64,000 nt of DNA from positions 1-64,000 of the forward strand of contig WHTT01000003.1 of assembly GCA_009377605.1 (NCBI GenBank). Reading direction: 5' to 3'. Shown one piece after another: positions 23,249 to 31,894 of the stretch. The DNA is from Luteitalea sp. GTDB taxonomy: Bacteria; Acidobacteriota; Vicinamibacteria; Vicinamibacterales; Vicinamibacteraceae. Within the stretch, counting starts at the first letter, position 1. The number at the start of each line of letters is the position of its first letter. Both the position numbers and the translations under genes were made by a program. The notes below the pieces were generated by a model, which saw only the letters and a list, made by a program, of their open reading frames with translations, was not told where the DNA came from and searched no databases.

Positions 23249-24331
23249 CTATACGATCGTGCGCCAGCCGTGCGGATCGGGATCTTCGCCGTACTGCAGG
23301 CGCGTGATGGCATCGTAGAGACGCTCGGCGAGCGCACCGGTCCGGCCGCCGCCGATGACGAGCTCACCGCCGTCGTGCACGAGCGTGCCCACGGACTGGA
23401 TCACGGCCGCGGTGCCGGTGCCGAAGACTTCTTTGAGGAGGCCCTGCCGATCGGCGGCCTCTAGCTCGTCGAGTGCCACGGGTCGCTCGGCAACCGTCAG
23501 GCCCCAGTCGCGCGCCAGCGTGATCACCGCATCCCGCGTGACCCCGGCGAGGATGCTGCCCTCGAGCGGCGGTGTGATGAGCTCATCGCCAATCGCGACG
23601 AACAGGTTCATCGTGCCGACTTCCTCGACGAAGCGTCGCTCCACGGCGTCCAGCCAGAGCACTTGATCGCAGCCTTTCTCGCGCGCCTGCTCGGCAACCA
23701 GAAGGCTTCCCGCATAGTTGCCTGCCGCCTTCACCCCCCCCATTCCACCCCGGACCGCACGCACCCGCTCCCGCTCGACCCAGATGCGCACCGGTTTGAG
23801 GCCACCCGCATAGTACCCGCCGACCGGTGACGAGATGACGAACAGGAGATACGTCTCCGACGGTCTGACGCCGAGCATCGGTTGTGTGGCAATCAGCGTG
23901 GGACGCACGTAGAGTGCCGTGCCGCGTGAGGCCGGCACCCACTCACGGTCAGTGGCCACCAGCGTCATGATGGCGGATTGGAGGAAGTCCGGGTCCGGCG
24001 GCGGTATCGACAACCAGGGCGCGCCCGCCGCCATGCGCTGGCAGTGCCGGTCCACCCGGAACAGTGCCACCTGCCCATCGCGTTGCCGATACGCTTTCAG
24101 CCCCTCGAACATCGCCTGGCCGTAGTGAAAGACCATGGCTGCCGGCTCGAGCGAGAACGAGGCGTACGGCACGACGCGTGCCGACGTCCAGCCCTCACCA
24201 GTCACGTACTCCGCGACGAACATGTGGTCGGCGAAGTGCCGGCCAAAGCCAAGCTCTGTCTCCTTCGGCTTCGGACGCGGGGTCTTCGTGCGCTCGACCT
24301 GAATGGACGGCGTGGCAACCGTTCCCGTCAT
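23249..24331 (-). CDS. ilvE: Branched-chain amino acid aminotransferase (type II)
   Basis: 360 residues from ATG 24331, chosen because GGAGGCC precedes it and homologues begin near here; an in-frame ATG 42 bases upstream adds 14 residues unlike the family. Conserved parts: FGRHFADHMFVAEY, VFHYGQAMFEGLKAYR (about 68-83), LYVRPTLIAT, the PLP lysine in GGVKAAGNYAGSLL (about 192-205), FVEEVGTMNLFV and EVFGTGTAAVI. It transfers amino groups between leucine, isoleucine or valine and 2-oxoglutarate. Its stop overlaps the ribosome-binding region of the next gene (NamZ-like). Confidence 0.95.
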   Translation of the reverse strand: MTGTVATPSIQVERTKTPRPKPKETELGFGRHFADHMFVAEYVTGEGWTSARVVPYASFSLEPAAMVFHYGQAMFEGLKAYRQRDGQVALFRVDRHCQRMAAGAPWLSIPPPDPDFLQSAIMTLVATDREWVPASRGTALYVRPTLIATQPMLGVRPSETYLLFVISSPVGGYYAGGLKPVRIWVERERVRAVRGGMGGVKAAGNYAGSLLVAEQAREKGCDQVLWLDAVERRFVEEVGTMNLFVAIGDELITPPLEGSILAGVTRDAVITLARDWGLTVAERPVALDELEAADRQGLLKEVFGTGTAAVIQSVGTLVHDGGELVIGGGRTGALAERLYDAITRLQYGEDPDPHGWRTIV

Positions 24332-24421
24332 AATGGCCTCCAGCCCCTCTGGGCGGTCCGGGTCCGCCCGCACTGATCAGGGCCACTGAGACTGTACTAC
24401 GATCCTCGTTATGTCAGAACC

Positions 24422-24512
24422 CTTGAGAACCCGGAACTTGACGCATTGTGTCGAGTTTCGGGTTCTCAAGTGAGCGTCGGGGAGCGCGGCCCTGGCCGCG
24501 GTCCGCAAGAAA
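24422..24512 (+). repeat. Composite hairpin repeat (CTTGAGAACCC arm plus 42-base module)
   Basis: Arms 24422-24442 and 24450-24470 (starting CTTGAGAACCCGGAAC) pair at 19 of 21 positions around a 7-base loop. They are followed by a 42-base module 24471-24512 (TGAGCGTCGGGGAGCGCGG to CCGCAAGAA) which is nearly identical to 57599-57640. It occupies the upstream region of the pseudouridine synthase, whose ATG is 15 bases after its end. Confidence 0.8.
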
Positions 24513-24526
24513 GAAAATCACCAGCG

Positions 24527-25555
24527 ATGACCATCTCGCAGGACGGGGCCTCGCCCGAAGGGCTCGAGCGACGGACGTTTCGCGCCGATCGCGGCGACGT
24601 TGGCGTGCGCTTGGATCGGGTCATCCTGCGGCGCCTGGCCGATCGACATGACATCGCGCGCCCGGACGTGCAGCGCTGGATTGGCGCGGATCGGATCTTT
24701 GTCGACGGCGTGCCCATCACGCGTGGAGGCCGGCGCGTCTCGCTGGGTGAGGAGATTGCCGTGCTCGTGCCAGCAGCACCGGCCCGGCGTGAGCATCTCC
24801 CAGAGGCGCGACCCCTCGACGTCCTCTTCGAGGACGAGCATCTGCTAGCGGTCAACAAGGCGCCCGGCACGGTCGTCCATCCGACCAAAGGGCATTGGAG
24901 CGGCACACTGTTCAACGCGCTGCTCTGGCATGCCAAGCAGTGGGGACCGCGCGGTGGCCGGCCCGGCCTCGTGCACCGGCTCGACAAGGACACCTCCGGC
25001 ATCCTGCTGGTGGCCAAGGATCCGGAGGTGCTGGCGCGCCTTGCCCGGGCGTTGCAGCGCCGCACGTTTACAAAGCAGTACGTGGCGCTCGTCTACGGGC
25101 ATCCTCCGCAGGAGGCTGGGCGGGTCCAGCTCAATCTCGAGCGGGACGCAGAGCATTGGTATCGCATGCGGGTCGCGGAGAACGGTGGCCGCGAAAGCGT
25201 GACGGAGTACGAATGCGTTGCGACCAGCGGGACGCCGCGCGCCGGGCTATCGCTCGTGCGCTGCCGGCTCGTCACGGGGCGCATGCACCAGATCCGCCTC
25301 CACCTTCGCGCACTTGGGGTGCCCATCGTCGGCGACCGTCTGTACGGTCAACCGCGTTGGCAGGGGATCAGCGACGAGGCGCTGGCCGCGGCGGCACAGG
25401 CGTTTCCTCGTCAAGCCCTCCACGCGTGGCGCCTCGGGTTCACGCATCCCATGACCGGTGAGCGGCTGCAGATCACTGCGCCGCTTCCGGACGATATCCG
25501 AGCGCTCGTCGCGCTCGCCAAGTTACCGTTATCGGCGCTCGATGCCGGAGCCTGA
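24527..25555 (+). CDS. RluA/RluD family 23S rRNA pseudouridine synthase
   Basis: 342 residues from ATG 24527. Translation further upstream would run through a repeat element, so that extension is rejected; a ribosome-binding site is not obvious. Residues about 20-80 form an S4 RNA-binding domain (VRLDRVILRRLADRH ... WIGADRIFVDGVPI). The catalytic domain begins DVLFEDEHLLAVNKAPGTVVHP (about 94-115) and has the family motif GLVHRLDKDTSGILLVAK (about 147-164) with the catalytic Asp. The later GRMHQIRLHLRALGVPIVGDRLYG matches RluD. It probably isomerises uridines of large-subunit rRNA; exact positions cannot be read from sequence. Confidence 0.93.
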   Translation: MTISQDGASPEGLERRTFRADRGDVGVRLDRVILRRLADRHDIARPDVQRWIGADRIFVDGVPITRGGRRVSLGEEIAVLVPAAPARREHLPEARPLDVLFEDEHLLAVNKAPGTVVHPTKGHWSGTLFNALLWHAKQWGPRGGRPGLVHRLDKDTSGILLVAKDPEVLARLARALQRRTFTKQYVALVYGHPPQEAGRVQLNLERDAEHWYRMRVAENGGRESVTEYECVATSGTPRAGLSLVRCRLVTGRMHQIRLHLRALGVPIVGDRLYGQPRWQGISDEALAAAAQAFPRQALHAWRLGFTHPMTGERLQITAPLPDDIRALVALAKLPLSALDAGA

Positions 25556-25687
25556 CCGGGCCCCCAGCGGTAGTGGTCGCGCTGGGGTGACTTTAGGGCC
25601 GCCGCTATCGGGTATCATCTTCCCACTGCAGACGTTGCGCAACTAGTTCCACTAGACAGAACGCGCCTTTGGCATGGAGGATTTGCG

Positions 25688-27019
25688 ATGAGATCAATCA
25701 CTCGCCGTCGATTCGTCAAAGCTGCCGGTGCCGCCGGTGTTGGGCTCGCGGTGGTCGATCGCCGCGCCGCGTGGACGCTCATGGCGCCGAGTGACCGCGT
25801 GCGTGTGGCGGTGATGGGCGTCAACAGCCGGGGCCATCAGCTGGCCCGTGTGTTCGCGCAGCAACCGGGCGCCGAGGTTGCCGTGATCTGCGACGTGGAC
25901 GGGCGCGCGATGAGCAAGACCATCGATCACGTGCGCGATCTGACGAGCGTGGCGCCAAAGGGGGAAGCCGATGTGCGCCGTGTGATCGAGGACCCCTCGA
26001 TCGACGCGGTCGTTGTCGCCGCGCCGGACCATTGGCACGCGCCTGCGGCGATCATGGCGGTCGCCGCCGGGAAGCACGTGTATCTCGAGAAGCCGGCGAG
26101 CCACAACCCCAACGAAGGTGAGCTGCTGGTGGCTGCGGCCAATCGATCCAAGCGTCTGGTGCAACTCGGCACGCAGCGTCGCTCATGGAGCAATGTGGTC
26201 CGGGCAATGGAGCAGCTCGAAACAGGCGTTATTGGCCGTCCCTACTACGCCGCGACGTGGTACGCCAACAACCGGCCGTCGATCGGGCGCGGGCGCGAGA
26301 CGGCCGTGCCCGACTGGCTCGACTATGAGCTGTGGCAAGGACCCGCACCTCGCCGGTCCTATAAGGACAATTTCATCCATTACGAGTGGCACTGGTTCTG
26401 GCATTGGGGTACAGGCGAGGTGGGCAACAACGGCACTCACCTGTTGGACATGGCGCGATGGGGCTTGGGCGTCGGCCTGCCCACGCGCGTGACCGCCGCC
26501 GGCGGGCGCTACAGGTATGACGACGACTGGGAGTGTCCGGACACGGAAATGACGACCTGGGAGTTTGCGGACAACAAGATGATTACCTGGGAGGGGCGGA
26601 GCTGTGCGCCGCATCGGCTCGATGCGAGCGGCGCTGGTATCACGTTCCACGGTGAACAAGGAACGCTCGTCATCGATCGCAACGGGTATCGCGTGTACGA
26701 CCTGAAAGACGAGCTGGTCACCGAGGTCGACGATACCGCGGCCTCCTCGGACCAGGGCACCGTTGGACCTGGTGCTACGCTCGACGCCGTGCACATCGCG
26801 AATTTTCTCGATGCGATTCGCGGCGAGGCGACCCTCAACGCTCCAATAGACGAGGGGCACAAGAGCACGATGCTGGCCCATCTCGGGAATATTGCATCTC
26901 GAACGGGGCATGTGCTGCACTGCGATCCAGAGACGGGCCACGTGAAAGACGATCCAGAAGCGGCGAAGCTGTGGGGGCGAGAATACGAGAAGGGATGGGA
27001 ACCCACGGTGACCGAGTAG
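25688..27019 (+). CDS. Gfo/Idh/MocA family oxidoreductase with Tat signal
   Basis: 443 residues; GGAGG lies upstream of ATG 25688. The N-terminus has a twin-arginine signal (TRRRFVKAAGAAGVGLAV), so the folded protein with bound cofactor is exported. The Rossmann domain starts VRVAVMGVNSRGHQLARVF (about 38-56), then APDHWHAPAA (about 113-122) and the family motif KHVYLEKPASHN (about 130-141). GEVGNNGTHLLDMARWGLG in the second domain is typical of the Planctomycetes/Acidobacteria exported subgroup. Such proteins act on sugars or inositol-like substrates with tightly bound NAD(P); the substrate here is unknown. A small cupin follows after 28 bases. Confidence 0.9.
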   Translation: MRSITRRRFVKAAGAAGVGLAVVDRRAAWTLMAPSDRVRVAVMGVNSRGHQLARVFAQQPGAEVAVICDVDGRAMSKTIDHVRDLTSVAPKGEADVRRVIEDPSIDAVVVAAPDHWHAPAAIMAVAAGKHVYLEKPASHNPNEGELLVAAANRSKRLVQLGTQRRSWSNVVRAMEQLETGVIGRPYYAATWYANNRPSIGRGRETAVPDWLDYELWQGPAPRRSYKDNFIHYEWHWFWHWGTGEVGNNGTHLLDMARWGLGVGLPTRVTAAGGRYRYDDDWECPDTEMTTWEFADNKMITWEGRSCAPHRLDASGAGITFHGEQGTLVIDRNGYRVYDLKDELVTEVDDTAASSDQGTVGPGATLDAVHIANFLDAIRGEATLNAPIDEGHKSTMLAHLGNIASRTGHVLHCDPETGHVKDDPEAAKLWGREYEKGWEPTVTE

Positions 27020-27047
27020 TCTGCATTGGAGAAAAGGGAGGTAGGCG

Positions 27048-27533
27048 ATGAGGAGGTCTTCTGTTCGGCCCAGTCAGATCACGGTGTGGGGAACCGTGGT
27101 TGGCATCGTGCTTCTGGCGCGTGCGGATGTCACGCTGCAGGAGCCCAGCGCTGGTGTGAGGTTCCTGCCGGGGCGTGAGGTCACAGCCGCGTTCGAGAAG
27201 GGCGGTACCATTCTTGAAGATGCCGCGTACAAGGTTCTGGCAGGCCATCGCGACGAACCGGGTGAGGCGGAGGTCCACGAGCGCGACACCGACATCTTTT
27301 ACGTCCTCTCAGGCACGGCCACCATTGTCACCGGCGGTGCGGTCGTGGACGGCAAGACCACCGAAGCGGGTGAGATTCGCGGGCCGAGCATCGACGGCGG
27401 CGACACGCGCCCGCTGGCGAAGGACGACATGCTCGTGGTGCCGCATGGCACGCCGCACCAGTTCACCGAGGTCAGCACCCCGTTCCTCTACTACATCATC
27501 AAGGTCACCGCACCGGAGAAGGCGGGCGGGTAA
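27048..27533 (+). CDS. Cupin domain protein, exported
   Basis: 161 residues; GGGAGGTAGGCG precedes ATG 27048. The first 30 residues contain a hydrophobic stretch (ITVWGTVVGIVLLARADV) that may be a signal peptide. A single cupin barrel follows with motif 1 EVHERDTDIFYVLSGTATI (about 73-91; His, Glu-type metal ligands) and motif 2 VVPHGTPHQFTEV (about 129-141). It could be a small metal-dependent isomerase, dioxygenase or binding protein; nothing more specific can be read. It is co-oriented with and close to the Tat-exported oxidoreductase, so both may serve one extracytoplasmic sugar pathway. Confidence 0.82.
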   Translation: MRRSSVRPSQITVWGTVVGIVLLARADVTLQEPSAGVRFLPGREVTAAFEKGGTILEDAAYKVLAGHRDEPGEAEVHERDTDIFYVLSGTATIVTGGAVVDGKTTEAGEIRGPSIDGGDTRPLAKDDMLVVPHGTPHQFTEVSTPFLYYIIKVTAPEKAGG

Positions 27534-27563
27534 GCTCTTTCATCACGAGCTCGACGTGAGCGG

Positions 27564-27569
27564 TATAAT
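27564..27569 (+). promoter_or_regulatory. TATAAT -10 element ahead of the SPFH-like gene pair
   Basis: A perfect TATAAT lies 24 bases before the ATG at 27594. No good -35 matches at the usual spacing. It suggests that the SPFH-like pair is transcribed separately from the preceding cupin gene. Confidence 0.45.
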
Positions 27570-27593
27570 CGCGTACGCTTCCCGAGACTTACC

Positions 27594-29312
27594 ATGGCAG
27601 AACGCGAGCCGCCCGTCCGGTCCGGTGTTACTGACGTCAAAGCGAGCTACGCCGAGGCGCTCCGTCTCATCGGCACTCAGGATCAGCACGGTAACCACAT
27701 TGGCATCGTGAGCGTGTCATGGGTCGGCCTGCGGCTCGTGGGGCTCGCATTGCGCCTCCTCGGCCTTGTCGTCGTCGTTGGCCTTGTCTTCGCTCGCCAG
27801 CCGCTCAATTGGCTGCCCATCAGCGATGGCGCACCAGCGATGTTCGTCCAGTTGAGGGACTGGACCCTGCTCTCCACGGGCACGTGGCTGCTGGCGCTCT
27901 TCTGGTACCTCCTCTACTTCGCGGTGGCGCAGTTCAAGAGCAGCGTGTTCGTCGGACAGTCCGGGGCCGAAATCCATCTGGCGCGTCACAAGAAGATCGT
28001 GGACACCGTCCGCTACGGCGAGCTCCGCGTCGTCCTCGACCCGCGCGTCTATCCTCTGGCCGTCGTCTCCACCAAGTACTTCCTGCTCCCCGCGGCACGC
28101 GTGGACGCAACGACGAAGGACAACATCACGCTGTCGCACACCGGCGCGTTCTTCCTCCGCGTGAAAGACAGCTTCAGGCTCCTCGTGAAGGGAGGGTTCC
28201 CGCGCTTCCTGCAGCAGTTGGAGAAGCTGCACGCATCGGCCATTCAGGAGGAAGCGCTGAGGATCCCCGCGACCGAGTTCAATCGGTTTCTCGTCGATCC
28301 GGTGTCGATACCTAGCCGCCAGGCTGGCGAGAGCATCACCGAGCGGCTGGGCGCCTTGGAGCAATCCGACCTGTCCGTGGACTCGCTGACCGAGATGTCG
28401 GAGATCGACGCGATGGACGTCTCGAGCTTCGATCTCTCCGAGCCCATGAGCCCGAAGCGGCGCGCCATCCTGCCACGCCTTCAGCAGCTGGCGGAGGACT
28501 ACGGCATTGAGATCGTGGACTATCTGCCGATGAAGAACACGGTTCCCAATGAGTTCCTCGAGACCTTGGCTGTGCCGCTCATCTCGTCGCTCACCCGTCT
28601 CGATCAGGCCACCGAGGCGTTGAAGGAGATTATCGGCGAGGAGATCGAAGAGGAGATCGTCGCGAAGGTCTCGGCCAAGCAGCTCGCACTGCTCGAAATC
28701 CGGAAGATCATCCAGGAGATCAAAGCCGTCAACGGCACCCTGGCAGACGAGGACAATCGTCAAGCAATTGTCTATGCGCGGACGACCGCGATGAAGAACC
28801 TGGCGGAAGGCATCCTCGCCACCGTCCTCGCGAAAATCGAGGGTCTGCGCTTGACGATTCGCGCCAAGCACATCGACACGGCCGGTCTCGAGCGCTACTT
28901 CACGGAAATGGACGACCTGCTGTCGCATTTCGAAGCGAACGTCGGACGCTATGTGCCTGCGCTCGGGACGGTGCTGATCGATAACATCTCGGCCGACCAG
29001 CTCGTGCCAGCGGTCGACATCTTCGAGCGTGTCATCGGAGAGACCGGCACGAGAGCGGCCCTCGAAATCCTCAAGCGCGAGGGCGAGGTCGACCCGGGGG
29101 CCTTGAAGACCGCGACAGAGACCATCGAGCGGGAGACGGAGGCCATCCAGATCGACGAGTTCATGGAGCGCATCCGGGGGTCGCTCGACGAGGTCCGCAT
29201 CGATTCCGGCGTCTCGACGGTGGCGTATCAGCCCGACAAAGTGATGGCGCGTATCACCGAGATCGAGAAGGATGCCGGGGTGACGGAGGTGGAGCCCGTC
29301 GGCACTGTCTGA
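27594..29312 (+). CDS. Membrane protein with SPFH/band 7-like region, first of a pair
   Basis: 572 residues, no exact family recognised. Two membrane segments (about 38-67 and 92-112) are followed by a region that reads like a band 7 domain: VRYGELRVVLDPRVYPLAVVST, DATTKDNITLSHTGAFFLRVKD, then LQQLEKLHASAIQEEALRI (about 210-228). Residues about 290-460 are long charged helices (EIIGEEIEEEIVAKVSAKQ) with coiled-coil character, and the C-terminal part is acidic. It resembles the HflK/HflC or stomatin plan, in which many copies form a cage on the membrane. The next gene, 46 bases downstream, is a second protein of the same plan, suggesting a hetero-oligomer. No protease or NfeD gene accompanies them. 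Confidence 0.6.
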   Translation: MAEREPPVRSGVTDVKASYAEALRLIGTQDQHGNHIGIVSVSWVGLRLVGLALRLLGLVVVVGLVFARQPLNWLPISDGAPAMFVQLRDWTLLSTGTWLLALFWYLLYFAVAQFKSSVFVGQSGAEIHLARHKKIVDTVRYGELRVVLDPRVYPLAVVSTKYFLLPAARVDATTKDNITLSHTGAFFLRVKDSFRLLVKGGFPRFLQQLEKLHASAIQEEALRIPATEFNRFLVDPVSIPSRQAGESITERLGALEQSDLSVDSLTEMSEIDAMDVSSFDLSEPMSPKRRAILPRLQQLAEDYGIEIVDYLPMKNTVPNEFLETLAVPLISSLTRLDQATEALKEIIGEEIEEEIVAKVSAKQLALLEIRKIIQEIKAVNGTLADEDNRQAIVYARTTAMKNLAEGILATVLAKIEGLRLTIRAKHIDTAGLERYFTEMDDLLSHFEANVGRYVPALGTVLIDNISADQLVPAVDIFERVIGETGTRAALEILKREGEVDPGALKTATETIERETEAIQIDEFMERIRGSLDEVRIDSGVSTVAYQPDKVMARITEIEKDAGVTEVEPVGTV

Positions 29313-29358
29313 CAGGCGCAAGACCGTCTTCAGCCCGAGCCACGAAGGAACGTACACA

Positions 29359-30720
29359 ATGGCCACGGTTCGCAAGGTCGTAGAGCGACATCTTTCGGGA
29401 GTCGTCGACGAGAGCCTCGGCAGCGGCCGCACGGCCGTTTCGGGCGCCATGACTGCCGGCGCCGAGCGCGCCGCAGAAGCGGTGCAGGAGCGTCTGACGC
29501 GCATCGTTGGCGTGGTCGAGAAAGCGACCGCCGGCGACATCCGACAGTTTGCCGGCGTCAACGAGAGCGAGATCCTGAGCTACGTGCCGGACCGCCGGAG
29601 CATCTCCGGAATTGCCGCCATGTCGCTCGGGTTCTTCTTCCTGACCGTCCTGCCCTCGAGCTGGAAGCTGCTCTCGATTCTCTTCTTCCTGGCCGGCGTT
29701 GGGTACTTTCTCGTCGGTTACGTACTGAATGCCAAGATCGACGTGCCCGAGGGCTATGAGGGCGTCGTGTGCCGCTATGGCAAGCCGATTCCAGAGCGCA
29801 AGGCGCGGCGCGGACGAAACTGGCACCTCTGGTACCCTTACTTCATCCCGTTCCTGGTCTCGCAGCGCGACCAGGTGGTGGACACCACGAACGCGGGCTA
29901 CACCGGCGATTTCGCGTCCATCTCGCTTCGAAACCAGATCACGCTGCGGGTCACCGACTCATCCACGTTCATCACCAACACCTCGCCTGCCTCGCTCATG
30001 AAGATTGTGAACTTCTACGCGTCCTACGTCGTGCTCCGGATGATCGTGTCGGTCACCGACTCGCGGGTGAAGTTCATGGGGCGCGACCGGCTCGACAATC
30101 TCGGGCACGCGCTGAACCGCTACCTCAGCGACTCTTGTGGCGTGAGCACGGTGCGCGCAACGATGCCGGACGCCGAGAACCCGATCCTCGACGACCTCGA
30201 GGAGGTCCGCACCGGTTTGAAGAGCATCTCCGCTATGACGGAAAAGAAGCAGGTGCGGCTGGAGGCGGAGGTGAAGGTCGTGGAGTCGTCCATCCGCCGC
30301 GAGCGGAAGGCGGCTCGCAACGAAGCCCTACAGCTCCAACAGCAGCGGATTACGCTCGAGACCCACATCACCGAAGAGGTGAACACACGACGACAAGAGC
30401 TGCTCATCAACGCCAGACAGCGCCTCGAGGAAAGCTTGTCGAAGGTCCGGGAAGAGGTTGCCACCTGGAAAGCGAAGGTCGAAAAGGCGCTTGCCTTGAA
30501 AGCCTCTCGGGAAATGCTGGAGCGAGATCTCGATCTCCGCATTGCCCGTATCAAGCGCGCATTCATCGAGCGTCTCATCCCCGAGCAAGTGCAGGTGCTC
30601 GGTGTCGAGGGTATCGGCACCGGCTTCGGTCTGAGTCTTGGCAACTCCCTGCTGCGAAAGCTGACGCTGCCCGCAACCGATCTGCCATCGACCTCTCGAC
30701 GCGATGACGACGACCAGTGA
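29359..30720 (+). CDS. SPFH/band 7 domain membrane protein, second of a pair
   Basis: 453 residues. A helical N-terminal region (1-75) is followed by two membrane segments (about 83-99 and 103-123) and, immediately, the SPFH opening KIDVPEGYEGVVCRYGKPI (about 126-144) and RDQVVDTTNAGYTGDFASI. A long charged coiled coil covers about 275-400 (KKQVRLEAEVKVVESSIRRE ...), and glycine-rich GVEGIGTGFGLSLGNS follows near 415-430. The tail is acidic (RRDDDDQ). The sequence is a better SPFH match than its partner upstream. Family proteins scaffold membrane microdomains or regulate membrane proteases. It ends 14 bases before the convergent NUDIX gene. Confidence 0.78.
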   Translation: MATVRKVVERHLSGVVDESLGSGRTAVSGAMTAGAERAAEAVQERLTRIVGVVEKATAGDIRQFAGVNESEILSYVPDRRSISGIAAMSLGFFFLTVLPSSWKLLSILFFLAGVGYFLVGYVLNAKIDVPEGYEGVVCRYGKPIPERKARRGRNWHLWYPYFIPFLVSQRDQVVDTTNAGYTGDFASISLRNQITLRVTDSSTFITNTSPASLMKIVNFYASYVVLRMIVSVTDSRVKFMGRDRLDNLGHALNRYLSDSCGVSTVRATMPDAENPILDDLEEVRTGLKSISAMTEKKQVRLEAEVKVVESSIRRERKAARNEALQLQQQRITLETHITEEVNTRRQELLINARQRLEESLSKVREEVATWKAKVEKALALKASREMLERDLDLRIARIKRAFIERLIPEQVQVLGVEGIGTGFGLSLGNSLLRKLTLPATDLPSTSRRDDDDQ

Positions 30721-30734
30721 GTCGGCTCACGAGT

Positions 30735-31193
30735 CTAGACCAGGAGGCGTGTCAGCTCGTCGAGGAGAGCCTCCTGCGCTGCATTGATCTTCTGCCGCGC
30801 GATGTCGAGCGGGTAGAACGCCGCGTAATCAATCTCCGGGAACTCCCGCATGCGGCCGGATCGCGGCGGCCACTCCAGCGTAAAGCGGTTCGGCTTGATG
30901 GCGAACGGGTTGCAGTCACCGCGCACGCCCCAGGCGTGCACGACCTTGCCTCCCTTTTGCTTCACCGGCGTGAGCGGGAGAAACGGGCCCTCGGGTGCGA
31001 CGCCGATCTCCTCCTGAAACTCGCGGCAGGCGGCGTCGAGTAGATCCTCACCCTCGTCTGGCTCACCCTTCGGAATCGTCCAGGCGCCGGCGTCCTTGTT
31101 CCTGAAGAAGGGTCCGCCCGGGTGAACGAGCAACACCTCGAGCTGCCCGTCATGCTCCCGAAACATCAGCAGTCCAGCGCTCAGCTTGGGCAT
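30735..31193 (-). CDS. NUDIX hydrolase
   Basis: 152 residues from ATG 31193, which gives the MPKLSAGLLMFR opening typical of this NUDIX subgroup; an upstream ATG at 31250 would add 19 unlikely residues. The complete Nudix box GEPDEGEDLLDAACREFQEEIG(V) lies at about 48-70, with the REFQEE glutamates as metal ligands. TIPKG just before the box and FPEIDYAAFY near the C-terminus resemble phosphohydrolases of the diadenosine polyphosphate or dATP type. It cleaves a nucleoside diphosphate-linked substrate; the substrate is not evident. Confidence 0.9.
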   Translation of the reverse strand: MPKLSAGLLMFREHDGQLEVLLVHPGGPFFRNKDAGAWTIPKGEPDEGEDLLDAACREFQEEIGVAPEGPFLPLTPVKQKGGKVVHAWGVRGDCNPFAIKPNRFTLEWPPRSGRMREFPEIDYAAFYPLDIARQKINAAQEALLDELTRLLV

Positions 31194-31395
31194 CTTGATA
31201 GGGCCACCCGCGCTCGTAGGTGCGGTTAAGGGCGCGCCAATCACCGCCAATCAGGGTACACAAGCGACGCCGTGCCCGTGTCAGATATGATCACAGGTTG
31301 CCGCACCTGCTGCTGCCTCGACTGATACGGCGCGGCTGGCGGGCGCGATAGGACACCGCGGGGTCTCCCCGCACGACAGAATCAAGGAGCATTCG

Positions 31396-31878
31396 ATGAT
31401 CAAAATTGGTGACAAGCTGCCTGAGGGCACGTTCAAGACGCTGACGACAGAAGGACCAAAGGACAGCTCGGTCCAAGAGCTCTTCGGCGGCAAGAAAGTG
31501 GTACTGTTCGGTGTGCCTGGCGCATTCACGGGCGTCTGCACGAAGCAACATCTGCCGACCTACGTGCAACAGTACGATGCGATCAAGGCGAAAGGGGTAG
31601 ACACGGTGGCCTGCCTGGCGGTCAACGACGTCTTCGTGCTCGACGGGTGGAGCAAGGCGGGCGGGGCGGACGACAAGGTTCTCATGCTCTCCGACTGGAA
31701 CGCTGACTACGTGAAGAAGTTGGGTGCCGACTTCGATGGCTCCGGCTTCGGTCTCGGGATCCGTAGCAAGCGCTTCTCCATGGTCGTGGACAACGGGCAG
31801 GTCAAGAGCCTGAACGTGGAAGAGGCGCCGGGCCAGTGCACCATTACCAGAGCGGACGAGATTCTGGGCCAACTGTGA
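31396..31878 (+). CDS. Peroxiredoxin, Prx5 / AhpC-TSA redoxin family
   Basis: 160 residues with AAGGAG ahead of ATG 31396. The peroxidatic cysteine lies in the Prx5 signature [14 protein letters not shown] (about 44-57, Cys51), preceded by KKVVLFGV; the second conserved part is [20 protein letters not shown] with an additional cysteine in [10 protein letters not shown] near the C-terminus. It reduces hydrogen peroxide and alkyl hydroperoxides in the cytoplasm with thiol or glutaredoxin reductants. A TATGAT (31286-31291) is a possible -10. The next gene follows after 16 bases. Confidence 0.94.
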   Translation: MIKIGDKLPEGTFKTLTTEGPKDSSVQELFGGKKVVLFGVPGAFTGVCTKQHLPTYVQQYDAIKAKGVDTVACLAVNDVFVLDGWSKAGGADDKVLMLSDWNADYVKKLGADFDGSGFGLGIRSKRFSMVVDNGQVKSLNVEEAPGQCTITRADEILGQL

Positions 31879-31894
31879 CGGTGATGGGCTCCTG

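Noticed and set aside
23242-23367. Upstream extension of the NamZ-like protein
   Set aside because: It overlaps the end of ilvE and has no coding character; family homology begins at the GTG/TTG near 23241-23244.
27717-29561. 614-codon open frame opposite the SPFH-like gene
   Set aside because: Composition is that of a complementary-strand shadow (runs of R, D, H); the plus-strand protein has clear membrane segments and coiled coils.
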